In this document: positions 16,944 through 25,806 of the stretch, one piece after another | Layout: each line of letters begins with the position of its first letter | Numbering within the stretch: the stretch's first letter is position 1 | Assembly: GCA_946479225.1 (NCBI GenBank) | Contig: CAMLFI010000001.1 | Location: 1 to 31,201, forward strand | Reading direction: 5' to 3' | Length of the DNA: 31,201 nucleotides | Source of the DNA: an uncultured Mucilaginibacter sp. | GTDB taxonomy: Bacteria; Bacteroidota; Bacteroidia; Sphingobacteriales; Sphingobacteriaceae | The notes under the pieces: model-generated | Seen by the model: the letters and a program-made list of their open reading frames with translations, nothing else | The model's database searches: none | What the model was told of the DNA's origin: nothing | Position numbers and translations under genes: made by a program

Positions 16944-18890
16944 ATGAAATTTTATAGTTCCACGCTGCTTGCGGTATGTTTAGGCGCTTTAACGCTTAAT
17001 AGTTACGCGCAGGATATCTCGGTTGTTAGCCCGGATAAACAATTAAGTGTAGGCATTACTGTTACCGACGGAAAACCCGCTTACACAGTTACCTACAAGG
17101 GTAAAACCATGATAGATAAGTCGCCTTTAGGCCTTACCACCAACGAGGGCGATTTTAGCACCGGCATGAAGTATTTAAGCAACACACAGGGTGTGGTCGA
17201 CAAAAATTACACACAGGATAAGATAAAGCGCTCTAAGATCCATTATGTGGCCAATAAACTTATCTATGTGTTGGAGAACGCTAAGCAACGTAAACTGAAT
17301 GTAGAGTTTCAGGTAAGCAATAACAACATTGCATTTCGTTATCAGATAGAGCCAATGGGCGAGCGCATGTCGTGCGTGGTTGAAAAAGAGGCCACAGGCT
17401 TTAAATTTCCGGCTGCAACTACTACATTCTTGTCTAACAACATGGCGGCTATGACGGGTTTCGCCCGCACGGCACCGAGTTACGAAAGCGCCTATGTAGC
17501 CGATGCGCCGATGGTAAAACCACGCCCGGCAGCAGATGGTTATGTATTCCCCGGTCTGTTCCATGTTGGTACTGATGGATGGGTTTTAATATCAGAAACA
17601 GGCTTAAGCAGTTTATACTGCGCATCACACTTAAGCGAGATATCTGCAGATGGCGTTTATTCAATTGAGTATCCAAGTGTTAAGCAAAATAACGGATTTG
17701 GATCGACAGGGGCCGCAATATCATTGCCGGGCCATACGCCGTGGAGAACCATTACTGTGGGCGACAATTTGAAGCCTATTGTAGAGACTACAATTCCTTA
17801 TGATGTAGTTGATCCATTATACAAAGCATCAAAAGTTTACAAATACGGCAAAGGCACCTGGAGCTGGATCTTATGGCAGGATAACAGCATGAACTATGCA
17901 GATCAGGTTAAGTATATTGACCTGGCTGCCGCTCTTAAGTACGATTTTATATTGATGGATGCTTTGTGGGACAAAAATGTTGGTAAGGAAAAAATGACGC
18001 AGTTGGTTAAATATGCAGCGTCAAAAAAAGTAGGTGTGTTTTTATGGTACAACTCAAACGGCCAGTTTAATGATGCACCGCAAGGCCCGCGCGATAAGAT
18101 GAATACTTCTATTGAACGGAAAAAAGAAATGAAATGGCTGCGCGATATTGGTGTGGTAGGCCTTAAAGTTGACTTTTGGGGTGGCGATAAACAAGAAACT
18201 ATCCGACTATATGAGGATATCTTTTCAGATGGTAATGATTACGGCCTGATGATAGATGTTCACGGTGCAACCTTGCCACGTGGCTGGGAGCGTATGTATC
18301 CTAACTACGTAGGCAGCGAAGCTGTATTAGCATCAGAGATGGTTTATTTTAACCAGGGTAACCGGCAAACAGAAGCTGTTTATGCTACTTTTCATCCATT
18401 CATCCGTAATGCTGTGGGTAACATGGAGTTTGGTGGCGTATTTTTAAATAAGTTCCTTACCAAGACAAATCAGGGTCGCAGTCCGCGTTTAACAACAGAT
18501 GCATTCCAGTTGGCGACAGCTGTTTTGTTTCAAAACTCAGTGCAGTTTTTCGCGCTTGCACCTAACAATTTAACAGACGTACCTGCGTTTGAAATTGATT
18601 TTATGAAAACTGTTCCTACTACATGGGACGAAACGATTTATATTGATGGATACCCGGGTAAAAGCGCGGTAATAGCCCGCAGGCATCTGGATAGATGGTA
18701 CATAGCAGGTGCCAATGCAAATAAAGAGGTTTTAAAACTTAAGCTTAAGTTACCTATGATAGCCGGTAAAAAAGTGCAGCTTTATAATGATGACAGCGCT
18801 AAAACCACCTTTACCAAACCAATTGATATTCCTGCAAATGGTGAATTAGACATTGAAATTCAGCCTAATGGTGGTTTTGTAATTAAATAA
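16944..18890 (+). CDS. glycoside hydrolase family 97 protein, probably retaining (alpha-galactosidase-like)
   Basis: Exported glycosidase, 648 residues with signal peptide ending at SYAQ (residue 23). The N-terminal beta-sandwich of GH97 opens with ISVVSPDKQLSVGITV, and the catalytic barrel begins near residue 300 (GTWSWILWQDNSMNYADQ). The length is that of the shorter GH97 members rather than SusB (about 740). In the barrel, Asp410 lies in GLKVDFWGGD and Glu465 in SEAVLASEM; the two are 55 apart, the same spacing I recall for the nucleophile Asp415 and acid/base Glu470 of the retaining Bacteroides alpha-galactosidase BtGal97b. That points to a retaining enzyme; substrate remains an inference. 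It is followed by its own terminator and is not inside a visible polysaccharide utilisation locus. Confidence 0.93.
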   Translation: MKFYSSTLLAVCLGALTLNSYAQDISVVSPDKQLSVGITVTDGKPAYTVTYKGKTMIDKSPLGLTTNEGDFSTGMKYLSNTQGVVDKNYTQDKIKRSKIHYVANKLIYVLENAKQRKLNVEFQVSNNNIAFRYQIEPMGERMSCVVEKEATGFKFPAATTTFLSNNMAAMTGFARTAPSYESAYVADAPMVKPRPAADGYVFPGLFHVGTDGWVLISETGLSSLYCASHLSEISADGVYSIEYPSVKQNNGFGSTGAAISLPGHTPWRTITVGDNLKPIVETTIPYDVVDPLYKASKVYKYGKGTWSWILWQDNSMNYADQVKYIDLAAALKYDFILMDALWDKNVGKEKMTQLVKYAASKKVGVFLWYNSNGQFNDAPQGPRDKMNTSIERKKEMKWLRDIGVVGLKVDFWGGDKQETIRLYEDIFSDGNDYGLMIDVHGATLPRGWERMYPNYVGSEAVLASEMVYFNQGNRQTEAVYATFHPFIRNAVGNMEFGGVFLNKFLTKTNQGRSPRLTTDAFQLATAVLFQNSVQFFALAPNNLTDVPAFEIDFMKTVPTTWDETIYIDGYPGKSAVIARRHLDRWYIAGANANKEVLKLKLKLPMIAGKKVQLYNDDSAKTTFTKPIDIPANGELDIEIQPNGGFVIK

Positions 18891-18910
18891 TACAACTACA
18901 ATAAAGTTTA

Positions 18911-18938
18911 AAGCCCTGCAAAATGCGGGGCTTTTTTT
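18911..18938 (+). terminator. rho-independent terminator after the GH97 gene
   Basis: AAGCCCTGC, loop AAAAT, GCGGGGCTT, then a run of seven T. Nine pairs with one G-U. Confidence 0.9.
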
Positions 18939-18996
18939 GTTTTAGGCTGTAGCGTTTTTGAAAGAGCTATCGTTTTAAAAGCAAAATCAATGCCTT

Positions 18997-19518
18997 ATGA
19001 AAAATATACTTATTGCATGCTTCACTCTTGTTACTTTGCTTACCGTTGCTTCGTGTAAAAAAGGGCCTTACGCTTCTGAGTTTGAAGAAAGCTACAAGGC
19101 ATGGATAAAATTCAAAACCGAAGCGCAAAACTCTTATAACTATTCAGTGACAACAGGTTCATTTACAGGGTTGGCCACCGAGACAATCATTACTGTACAA
19201 AACGGTAAAGTAGTAAGGCGTTCTTTTAAGGCAACCACACAGCATGCCGGTTCGTCTGTTGTAGTGCAGGAGGAATGGGTGGAGGAAGGGAGCAGTCTTA
19301 ATACTCATCAAACCGGTGCGCCTACCAGAACGTTAGATCAAGTTTATTCAGAGGCGGAGAGCGACTGGCTAAAAAAACGGGATAATGCCCAGACCTATTT
19401 TGAAGCAAAAAATGAAGGCATGATATCTTTGGCGGGTTACGTAGAAGACGGCTGCGCTGACGACTGCTTCAGGGGTGTAAGCATTGGTTTTATTTCGAGC
19501 ATACGGTCGCCATATTAA
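18997..19518 (+). CDS. small lipoprotein, unknown function
   Basis: 173 residues with lipoprotein signal and lipobox VASC (Cys20). The mature part starts KKGPYASEFEESYKAWIKFK, then SYNYSVTTGSFTGLATETIITVQNGKVVRRSF, which vaguely recalls the DUF6174 type of small exported domain (Trp, N-Y-S-Y, then V-x-x-G-K-V); I rate this as weak. The C-terminal part has two cysteines close together (GCADDCFRG) that could form a disulfide. The gene is alone between two terminators, so it is a monocistronic unit. Start chosen because the signal peptide begins at once. Confidence 0.8.
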   Translation: MKNILIACFTLVTLLTVASCKKGPYASEFEESYKAWIKFKTEAQNSYNYSVTTGSFTGLATETIITVQNGKVVRRSFKATTQHAGSSVVVQEEWVEEGSSLNTHQTGAPTRTLDQVYSEAESDWLKKRDNAQTYFEAKNEGMISLAGYVEDGCADDCFRGVSIGFISSIRSPY

Positions 19519-19525
19519 ATTAACT

Positions 19526-19559
19526 AAAAAAAAGGCCGTCCTTTCGGAGCGGCCTTTTT
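19526..19559. terminator. bidirectional terminator between the lipoprotein and receptor genes
   Basis: AAAAGGCCG-TCC, loop TTTC, GGA-GCGGCCTTTTT with one bulged base. A-run on one side and T-run on the other serve the two convergent genes. Confidence 0.88.
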
Positions 19560-19580
19560 ACTAAACCAATTTGTATTAAC

Positions 19581-22199
19581 CTATAAAGAATATCTTAATG
19601 TTACGCCAAGTGTTCTTTGGTCTCCCAATACACCTGCGTAGTGCCCTGCGTTACCACCAGCCGGTAATAACTGCTCAAAATAGTTTTGATTAAGTAGGTT
19701 ACGGGCCCATACGTAAGCGCTGATACCACGCGTAGCTTTAAAACCTAAACGGCCGTTAAGCAATCCGTAGCCGGCTATATTTAAATAAGCTGATGGTGAC
19801 GCGCTTGATGAGAACGATGAACGGAATGAACCATCAACCGCTAAAAAGAACTGTGAGGTTGTATTGGTCAGGAAATTAGCTTTGGTAGCAAATTCGCCAC
19901 CTATTGCACCTGCCCATTTTGACACACCCGGCAGTGCTCCACCTGATATATCTTTAAATGGAGGCAATAAACCTGTTTCTTCTAATGGCAGTGGCGCGTT
20001 GGTGAACTTAACATATTTAGCGTCTGTCCAGGCAGCGTTACCATAGAATGAGAAGTTCTGATTTACCTTAATGTTAGCGTCTAGTTCAACACCTTTTACA
20101 TTTACTTTCTCAGCATTGGCTATATAACCACGGTTAACGGTTAAATCTGCAGATTGAACGTTGGTTTGGTAGTTGTCAATATCTGAATTATGGAAAGTCA
20201 GATTCACAATAAAGTTATCCAACGGCGTGCTTTTAAAGCCAATTTCATAGTGACGTGTTTTCTCCGGTTTGATAACAGCGTAATCCAATATGGTTTTACC
20301 TGCTTCAGGTGATGGCAAGCCGGCTACGTTAACACCCACAGGCTTGTAGCTTGTTGAGTATGTAGCGAAAGCGTTAAATCTTGTGCCCGGTCTGTAAGCC
20401 GCTGTTAACGAGAATGTTAAGTTATTCTCATCAACAGATGTTGCGTAGTTTTGGCTGCTGTATACGCCGTTTTTAATTTTTTGAAGTTCAGTTTTTATTG
20501 CAGCACTGTAACCGCTATTAGCTATATCAAGGCCGCCTCTAGCCTGGCGATCATAGAAAACATCCTTTTTGTCGTAGTTTATACGTGCACCTGGTATAAT
20601 GTGGAAGTTCTTAACAAATTCATAGTCAATACTACCAAATGCTGCAGCGCTTTTTGATTTGATGGATGCGTTGGTGTAAATGCCATAACCTTCTAACAAA
20701 CCTGGTGTTGCCCATAATTGGTCATTAGTTGTACCGGGTGTGTTGGCATTGTTACCGGTTGAGCTTTTAGAAAAACGCCATTGTGCGGCGCCAGACTCTT
20801 CAGTACCGGTAATTTTAACTTCCTGATCCAGATAAAATACACCAACAACACCGCTTAAATTTTTAGCGAAGTCGCCGGCATAACGTATTTCCTGAGACCA
20901 GTTATGGTGTTTAGCCGGGTTTTGAGATTTTTGTAATACAGGTAAGCCTGTAAAGTCACGGTCGTTTGATGGATCCCAATCCCAGTAGCGGTAAGCAGTG
21001 GTAGAAGTTAAAGTACCCGGGCCAATTTTAAAGTCGCCGTTTAATGATACACCGCCTAATTTGTTACCTGATCGCCATGGAGTATCATGGTCTATCACAC
21101 GATCAAAAGCGTTTAAACTTGGTAGTTTGTAACCCAGATCGTTCACGATAGCGTTAAATTGGCGATACGCGGCACGTTTTGTTGGAGCCACGCCTGCAAC
21201 AACTTGCGCATAACCCTCGGGCTTTTGATCAGACGCATCGCCTGCTAAGGTGATAGAGACGTTATCAGAAGGTTTGTATAGGAACTGTAAACGCGCGCCT
21301 AAGTTGTTCAGATCATTAACAGATCTGCCGGTGCGAACATTTTGAACTAAACCATCGCGTTGCGTACCGGAGAATGACAAGCGTGCAGCAATAGTTTTGC
21401 TTAACGGACCTGTTATAGCGGCTTTACCTTGTATATAACCAAAGTTGCCAAAGCTGGTCTCGAAGGTATAGCCGGGTGTAAAGCTTGGTTTACGGGTAGT
21501 AATGTTGAAAGCACCTGCAGCGGTGTTTTTACCGAATAAGGTTCCTTGCGGGCCGCGCAATACCTCAATGTTTTCTACGTCAATAAAGTCGAACGTGGCA
21601 ACTGCAGGGCGGGCGTAATAAACACCATCAACATAAACACCAACGCCCGGATCCAGGCCGTCGTTTGTTAAACCGAACGGTGAACCAATACCACGAATGT
21701 TGATACCGGTGTTACGCGGATTTGAAGTATATAATTGTAATGATGGTACGTATTGTTTAACGTAATTAACATTAAATGCACCGGCCTGATCTATCTGTGT
21801 ACCACCTACAACAGAAACAGGAATAGGAACATCCTGTAAAAGCTCTCTGCGACGGCGGGATGTTACAACTATTTCGCTTAGCAGATCGTCTTCAACTAAG
21901 GTTAATTCTAATGGAGTGGTTTGGAAAGACAAAACCTGGAAATCCTGTGGTTTAAAACCAACTGATTTTACCTGGAGATAAAAAGGAGTTTCCACTTTCG
22001 GCGTAATAGAGAATACACCCTGTTCGTCAGCAGCTACTGCTGTAGTTGTACCTCTAACGGTAACGGTTGCGCCGGGCACTACCACGCCCTTAGAGTTTTT
22101 TACTACGCCTGTTACTACATTTTGAGCAAATGCTGCCGGCGATGAGTAAATCAAAAATGTTACCAGTAAAAATTTTACTGTGTTGCTAAGAAATTTCAT
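19581..22199 (-). CDS. TonB-dependent receptor, complete
   Basis: Outer-membrane TonB-driven importer, 872 residues. Signal peptide to AFAQ (residue 26), carboxypeptidase-like domain (about 28-105, VTGVVKNSKGVVVPGATVTV), plug (about 118-235) and a 22-strand-type barrel to the end (GVTLRYSL). The plug phrases NTGINIRGIGSPFG, PGVGVYVDGVYYARPAV and IEVLRGPQGTLFGKNTAAGAFNI are those of the siderophore/vitamin-type receptors common in Proteobacteria, rather than of SusC. No SusD partner is adjacent, so the substrate may be an iron complex or a small molecule; unknown. Its promoter lies far upstream, leaving a long leader. Confidence 0.96.
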   Translation of the reverse strand: MKFLSNTVKFLLVTFLIYSSPAAFAQNVVTGVVKNSKGVVVPGATVTVRGTTTAVAADEQGVFSITPKVETPFYLQVKSVGFKPQDFQVLSFQTTPLELTLVEDDLLSEIVVTSRRRRELLQDVPIPVSVVGGTQIDQAGAFNVNYVKQYVPSLQLYTSNPRNTGINIRGIGSPFGLTNDGLDPGVGVYVDGVYYARPAVATFDFIDVENIEVLRGPQGTLFGKNTAAGAFNITTRKPSFTPGYTFETSFGNFGYIQGKAAITGPLSKTIAARLSFSGTQRDGLVQNVRTGRSVNDLNNLGARLQFLYKPSDNVSITLAGDASDQKPEGYAQVVAGVAPTKRAAYRQFNAIVNDLGYKLPSLNAFDRVIDHDTPWRSGNKLGGVSLNGDFKIGPGTLTSTTAYRYWDWDPSNDRDFTGLPVLQKSQNPAKHHNWSQEIRYAGDFAKNLSGVVGVFYLDQEVKITGTEESGAAQWRFSKSSTGNNANTPGTTNDQLWATPGLLEGYGIYTNASIKSKSAAAFGSIDYEFVKNFHIIPGARINYDKKDVFYDRQARGGLDIANSGYSAAIKTELQKIKNGVYSSQNYATSVDENNLTFSLTAAYRPGTRFNAFATYSTSYKPVGVNVAGLPSPEAGKTILDYAVIKPEKTRHYEIGFKSTPLDNFIVNLTFHNSDIDNYQTNVQSADLTVNRGYIANAEKVNVKGVELDANIKVNQNFSFYGNAAWTDAKYVKFTNAPLPLEETGLLPPFKDISGGALPGVSKWAGAIGGEFATKANFLTNTTSQFFLAVDGSFRSSFSSSASPSAYLNIAGYGLLNGRLGFKATRGISAYVWARNLLNQNYFEQLLPAGGNAGHYAGVLGDQRTLGVTLRYSL

Positions 22200-22363
22200 T
22201 TGTATGTTATTGTGTGCTAAGAATGAGTTGTTGATGTAATTGCTTGGTTTTTATTGAAATATCAATCAGCAACAGCAACGAACTACAGCGATTTGAAAGG
22301 GGTAAAGTTTGATCATAAAATGTTAAAGTAGATTAATTATATATATCCTATAGATTTGGTAGA

Positions 22364-22393
22364 CAAAAGTATTAATAAAAATTATTTTGTCAA
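22364..22393 (-). promoter_or_regulatory. promoter of the TonB-dependent receptor gene, long 5' leader
   Basis: On the minus strand TTG (22393-22391), exactly 19 nt, TACTTTTG (22371-22364). Transcription would start near 22357, giving an untranslated leader of about 158 nt. The rest of the 320-bp divergent gap (22200-22519) is AT-rich, with no gene; I saw no clear riboswitch fold. Confidence 0.65.
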
Positions 22394-22519
22394 GAATTTT
22401 TATTAATTTTTATTTTTTGGTCTTCATTTTCGGAGGGGGGATCTTTCCTATACGGGTACTTTTAACAACATTTAATTTTAATACTATACCTGTTTGGGTT
22501 CAAATGCTTATTTTGCAAA

Positions 22520-23869
22520 ATGCAATCTTTTGAAGTGGATAAGAAGGACCTGAGCCGGGTTAAAGCGGCGCTTGAGGGTGATGATGCAACATTATCTGAG
22601 ATACTGAAGGACTATCATGCTTCGGAAATAGCTATTCTATTTGAAAAATTACCATCCGAAGCTCAGGAGCGGATCATTAATATACTCCCAACTGATGTCG
22701 CTTCAGAAGTTATTGCTGAAATGGATGAAGAGGCGCATCCCGGCGAATTGCTCATCACCCTTGATCCTGAAAAACGCTCTGAGATTGTAAGTGAGCTGGA
22801 TTATGACGACGCAACCGACCTTATAGGCCAGCTGGAAGAGCACGAACAGGAAGACCTGCTGGAAAGTATGGACGAGGAGGATGCTTCCAGTATCCGGGCT
22901 TTATTAAGCTATGGCGAGAATACCGCAGGTGGCTTGATGAACTCGTCGCTGATAAAGGTAAATATCAGGCAGGATAAAAAGGGGGCGCTTGACGATATCA
23001 TCCGCCAATCTGAAGAGATGGAGGAGTTTTATACCATTTATGTGGTTGAAGACGATGATACCTTACAAGGAGTAGTATCCATAAAAAATATTATAAAGGC
23101 GCATGCCGATGCTAAAATAAGCGATCTTTTAAAAGCTGACCCCGTGTATGTTAAAGCCGATGTTGACCAGGAAGAGGTGGCAAGACTGATATCCCAATAT
23201 AATCTTACCACTATCCCCGTTGTTGACGACCACATGAAGCTGTTGGGGCGCATTACTGTTGATGATATAATCGACGTAATGGAAGAGGAGAGCACGGAGG
23301 ACATATTAAAATTCTCCGGTGTATCAGAAGATGAAGAGCTGAGTGGTAGCTGGCAGGACGCAGTGAAAAGCCGTCTGCCGTGGTTGGTTGTTAATTTGGG
23401 CACTGCGTTTTTAGCTTCATCAGTAATCAGGCATTACACATACGTTGAAGATCAGGTGCCGGTTATAGTAGCCTATTTAACTATAGTAGGGGGTATGGGC
23501 GGTAACGCGGCTACGCAGGCATTGGCGGTAACGGTTAGGCGTATATCATTAACCGATCTTACCGATAACCAAGCCTACAGAACTGTTTTAAAAGAATTTT
23601 TAGTTGGCATGATAAACGGTGCCGCTAATGGACTGATAGTATTGTTATTTGCCTTTTGGTATGATGCTAACCCAATGCTTGGTTTAGTATTGTTTTTGGC
23701 TATGACAGGTAATTTAATAGTGGCCGGCTTAACCGGTGCATCTGTGCCGCTGCTTTTAAAACGCTTCGGAATTGACCCCGCTGTAGGTTCGTCTATTATT
23801 ATCACGACTTTTACCGACTGTATCGGCTTTTTATTGCCGCTGTGGCTGGCCAGCAAGTTTTTGCTGTAA
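22520..23869 (+). CDS. mgtE: MgtE-type magnesium transporter
   Basis: Mg2+ channel of the inner membrane, 449 residues, normal length. The N-terminal superhelical domain (about 1-125) has repeated acidic helices, followed by two CBS domains (about 130-250, DTLQGVVSIKNI and HMKLLGRITVDDIIDVMEEE), a plug helix and five membrane segments from about residue 285. The selectivity and signature sequences GGMGGNAATQALAV and DPAVGSSIIITTFTDCIGF are present. Acidic cytoplasmic domains gate the channel by sensing internal Mg2+ in the known family. Transcribed alone, divergent from the TonB receptor gene. Confidence 0.97.
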   Translation: MQSFEVDKKDLSRVKAALEGDDATLSEILKDYHASEIAILFEKLPSEAQERIINILPTDVASEVIAEMDEEAHPGELLITLDPEKRSEIVSELDYDDATDLIGQLEEHEQEDLLESMDEEDASSIRALLSYGENTAGGLMNSSLIKVNIRQDKKGALDDIIRQSEEMEEFYTIYVVEDDDTLQGVVSIKNIIKAHADAKISDLLKADPVYVKADVDQEEVARLISQYNLTTIPVVDDHMKLLGRITVDDIIDVMEEESTEDILKFSGVSEDEELSGSWQDAVKSRLPWLVVNLGTAFLASSVIRHYTYVEDQVPVIVAYLTIVGGMGGNAATQALAVTVRRISLTDLTDNQAYRTVLKEFLVGMINGAANGLIVLLFAFWYDANPMLGLVLFLAMTGNLIVAGLTGASVPLLLKRFGIDPAVGSSIIITTFTDCIGFLLPLWLASKFLL

Positions 23870-23896
23870 GCTTTAAATAGTTTTAAGGTTTTATCG

Positions 23897-23904
23897 TAAT
23901 TTTG
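23897..23904 (+). promoter_or_regulatory. -7 box of the mntA-hepT pair
   Basis: TAATTTTG, a full TAnnTTTG match, ending 6 nt before the ATG at 23911, which predicts an mRNA beginning at or next to the start codon. The -33 element is poor (TTTA near 23872). Confidence 0.55.
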
Positions 23905-23910
23905 ATCAAA

Positions 23911-24222
23911 ATGCTTCACCCTATAATACAATCGCAACTACCAACTATTGTGAACCTATTTAAGGTTTACCGGATAAAAAGCGCTTATGCTTTTGGATCT
24001 GTTGTTGGAGATAATTTTAACGAGAAGAGCGATATTGATTTGTTGATCGATTTTGAAGATGGTATAAATGCACTGGAGAGAGGGAAAATATGGTGGAATC
24101 TGCATGATGCATTGAGGCAGACTTTTAACAGAGAGGTTGATCTGCTTGTAAATGGAACGATAAAAAACCCATATTTGAGCGCAGATATTGACGAGAAGAA
24201 GCAGTTGATCTATGGGGCGTGA
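23911..24222 (+). CDS. mntA: MntA-type minimal nucleotidyltransferase (antitoxin)
   Basis: 103 residues. The polymerase-beta-like signature is complete: GS at 29-30, ten residues, then DID (41-43), i.e. GSX10DXD, followed by LLIDFED and a third acidic position in FNREVDLLVNG. In type VII toxin-antitoxin pairs this protein AMPylates the HEPN toxin on a tyrosine and so silences it. The next gene is that toxin, overlapping by 11 bp. I prefer ATG at 23911 to a TTG at 23902, because the TTG lies inside the -7 box. The role as antitoxin is from family knowledge. Confidence 0.9.
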   Translation: MLHPIIQSQLPTIVNLFKVYRIKSAYAFGSVVGDNFNEKSDIDLLIDFEDGINALERGKIWWNLHDALRQTFNREVDLLVNGTIKNPYLSADIDEKKQLIYGA

Positions 24223-24550
24223 AATAAAGAAATATTTGTTCGATATATTAAATTGCATCGAAAATATTGAACAATTTATGGGGGATAAAAATGATTTTGA
24301 AAGCTTTAAGCAGAATTTAATGCTTCAACATGCAGTTGAACGCAACCTTGAAATAATTGGAGAGGCTGTCAATAATCTACTTAAATTATATCCCGAAATT
24401 AAAATCACTGATGCCCGCCGAATAGTAGATGCCAGAAATAAAATAATCCATAGTTATGACAACATACACCCCGAAGTAATATGGAATATTATAGCCAACC
24501 ATTTAACAGTTTTAAAGCAAGAAGCGAAAATCCTTCTTAATAATAATTGA
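24212..24550 (+). CDS. hepT: HepT-type HEPN-domain RNase toxin (DUF86)
   Basis: 112 residues, all-helical. The HEPN motif RX4HXY is intact: R75-NKII-H80-S-Y82. Upstream helices match the DUF86 pattern (LMLQHAVERNLEIIGEAVNNL). In the known pairs the protein is an RNase, and the motif tyrosine is AMPylated by MntA. The 11-bp overlap with mntA means coupled translation. The bioB gene starts 20 bp after the stop, so read-through into bioB is likely. The active-site residues are intact, so the toxin should be functional. Confidence 0.92.
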   Translation: MGREIKKYLFDILNCIENIEQFMGDKNDFESFKQNLMLQHAVERNLEIIGEAVNNLLKLYPEIKITDARRIVDARNKIIHSYDNIHPEVIWNIIANHLTVLKQEAKILLNNN

Positions 24551-24570
24551 AAATTTAATAGCTAAATAGA

Positions 24571-25584
24571 ATGACCGAAGTAAGACATAACTGGACCCGC
24601 GAAGAGATTGCTGAAATATACCATACACCACTGCTTGACCTTGTTTACAAAGCCGCGACTATACATCGTGAAAATAAAGATTATGCCGAAGTACAGATCA
24701 GTTCGCTGATCTCAATAAAAACAGGTGGTTGCCCCGAAGATTGTGCTTATTGCCCACAGGCCGCACGTTATAACACAGGTGTAGATGTGCACGCCATTAT
24801 GCCTAAAGAAGAAGTCATTGCCGTAGCTGAAAGAGCAAAAGCTGGTGGCGCGTCACGCCTTTGTATGGGTGCCGCATGGCGCGAGGTGCGCGACAACCGC
24901 GATTTTGATAAAGTGATTGACATGGTGAAAGCTGTAAACGGTTTAGATATGGAGGTGTGCTGCACATTAGGCATGCTTACCGAGAGCCAGGCACAGCGTT
25001 TAGCTGATGCAGGTTTGTATGCTTATAACCATAATTTAGACACATCAGAAGACGATTATAAACGCATTATTACTACTCGCACTTACGATGATCGTTTGCA
25101 AACGTTGGCGCATGTGCGTAAGGCTAAAATATCAGTGTGCAGTGGCGGTATAATTGGCTTAGGAGAAACTGTTGAGGATCGCGTATCGATGATCAAAACG
25201 TTGTCTAACTTACCCCAACACCCGGAATCTGTACCGATCAATGCATTAGTACCTGTTAAAGGAACGCCATTAGCTGAACAACCGCGTGTTTCTATTTGGG
25301 AAATGGTACGGATGATAGCTACTACCCGTATTGTTATGCCAAAAACAGTTGTGCGCCTCTCAGCGGGTCGTACCGAAATGAGCACTGTTGAGCAGGCCTT
25401 CTGCTTTATGGCAGGTGCTAATTCTATTTTTGCTGGCGAAAAATTGCTCACTACGCCAAATCCATCATTTGATGAAGATATGGCCATGTTTGACTTGCTT
25501 GGTTTAACCCCGCGCAAAGCCTTTAAAAATGGCAGGCCCGAAAGCAAGGAAATCAAAGAAATGAGTATTAACGAAGTGATATAA
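24571..25584 (+). CDS. bioB: biotin synthase
   Basis: Radical-SAM enzyme that inserts sulfur into dethiobiotin, the last step of biotin synthesis. 337 residues. The radical-SAM cluster ligands are in CPEDCAYC (C54, C58, C61); the auxiliary cluster cysteines are seen at C98 (SRLCMGAAWR), in MEVCCTLGM, and in KISVCSGGIIGLGE; the arginine ligand is in VRLSAGRTEM. No other bio genes are adjacent and no BirA operator-like dyad was found upstream. It ends with its own terminator. Confidence 0.97.
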   Translation: MTEVRHNWTREEIAEIYHTPLLDLVYKAATIHRENKDYAEVQISSLISIKTGGCPEDCAYCPQAARYNTGVDVHAIMPKEEVIAVAERAKAGGASRLCMGAAWREVRDNRDFDKVIDMVKAVNGLDMEVCCTLGMLTESQAQRLADAGLYAYNHNLDTSEDDYKRIITTRTYDDRLQTLAHVRKAKISVCSGGIIGLGETVEDRVSMIKTLSNLPQHPESVPINALVPVKGTPLAEQPRVSIWEMVRMIATTRIVMPKTVVRLSAGRTEMSTVEQAFCFMAGANSIFAGEKLLTTPNPSFDEDMAMFDLLGLTPRKAFKNGRPESKEIKEMSINEVI

Positions 25585-25587
25585 AAG

Positions 25588-25613
25588 AAAGGCTGGTTCA
25601 TCCGGCCTTTTTT
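25588..25613 (+). terminator. terminator after bioB
   Basis: AAAGGCTGG, loop TTCAT, CCGGCCTTT, then further T. Nine pairs with one G-U. Confidence 0.88.
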
Positions 25614-25741
25614 ATGATTTAAACTTTTTCTCAAACTTTCAGTCTTTTAATACAGTTCTGTGAAATTAACGTTTTAAGAAAATATTTTTACTTAATGATA
25701 ATACTTTGACATAAATTGTACCTATTGTTAAGTATTATTGG

Positions 25742-25749
25742 TATATTTG
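25742..25749 (+). promoter_or_regulatory. -7 box of the first transpeptidase gene
   Basis: TATATTTG, a full TAnnTTTG match, 57 bp before the ATG. A TTG at 25716-25718 gives a 23-nt spacer. A 9-bp inverted repeat, ATAATACTT (25698-25706) with AAGTATTAT (25730-25738), lies just upstream. Confidence 0.55.
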
Positions 25750-25806
25750 TATTGTTCTTTAACTCACACCACATATTTTATTTTATAAACTGTAAAAGTG
25801 TAAATT

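Noticed and set aside
19581..22199. SusC-like receptor of a polysaccharide utilisation locus, given nearby GH97
   Set aside because: No SusD gene is adjacent, the plug style is siderophore-like, and the GH97 gene is separated by a lipoprotein gene and two terminators.
23902..23910. TTG as start of the MntA-like gene
   Set aside because: It falls inside the TAATTTTG -7 box, and the ATG at 23911 gives the normal family N-terminus.
24551..24570. Biotin operator (BirA site) or riboswitch before bioB
   Set aside because: The gap is only 20 bp and shows no long dyad or known aptamer pattern.
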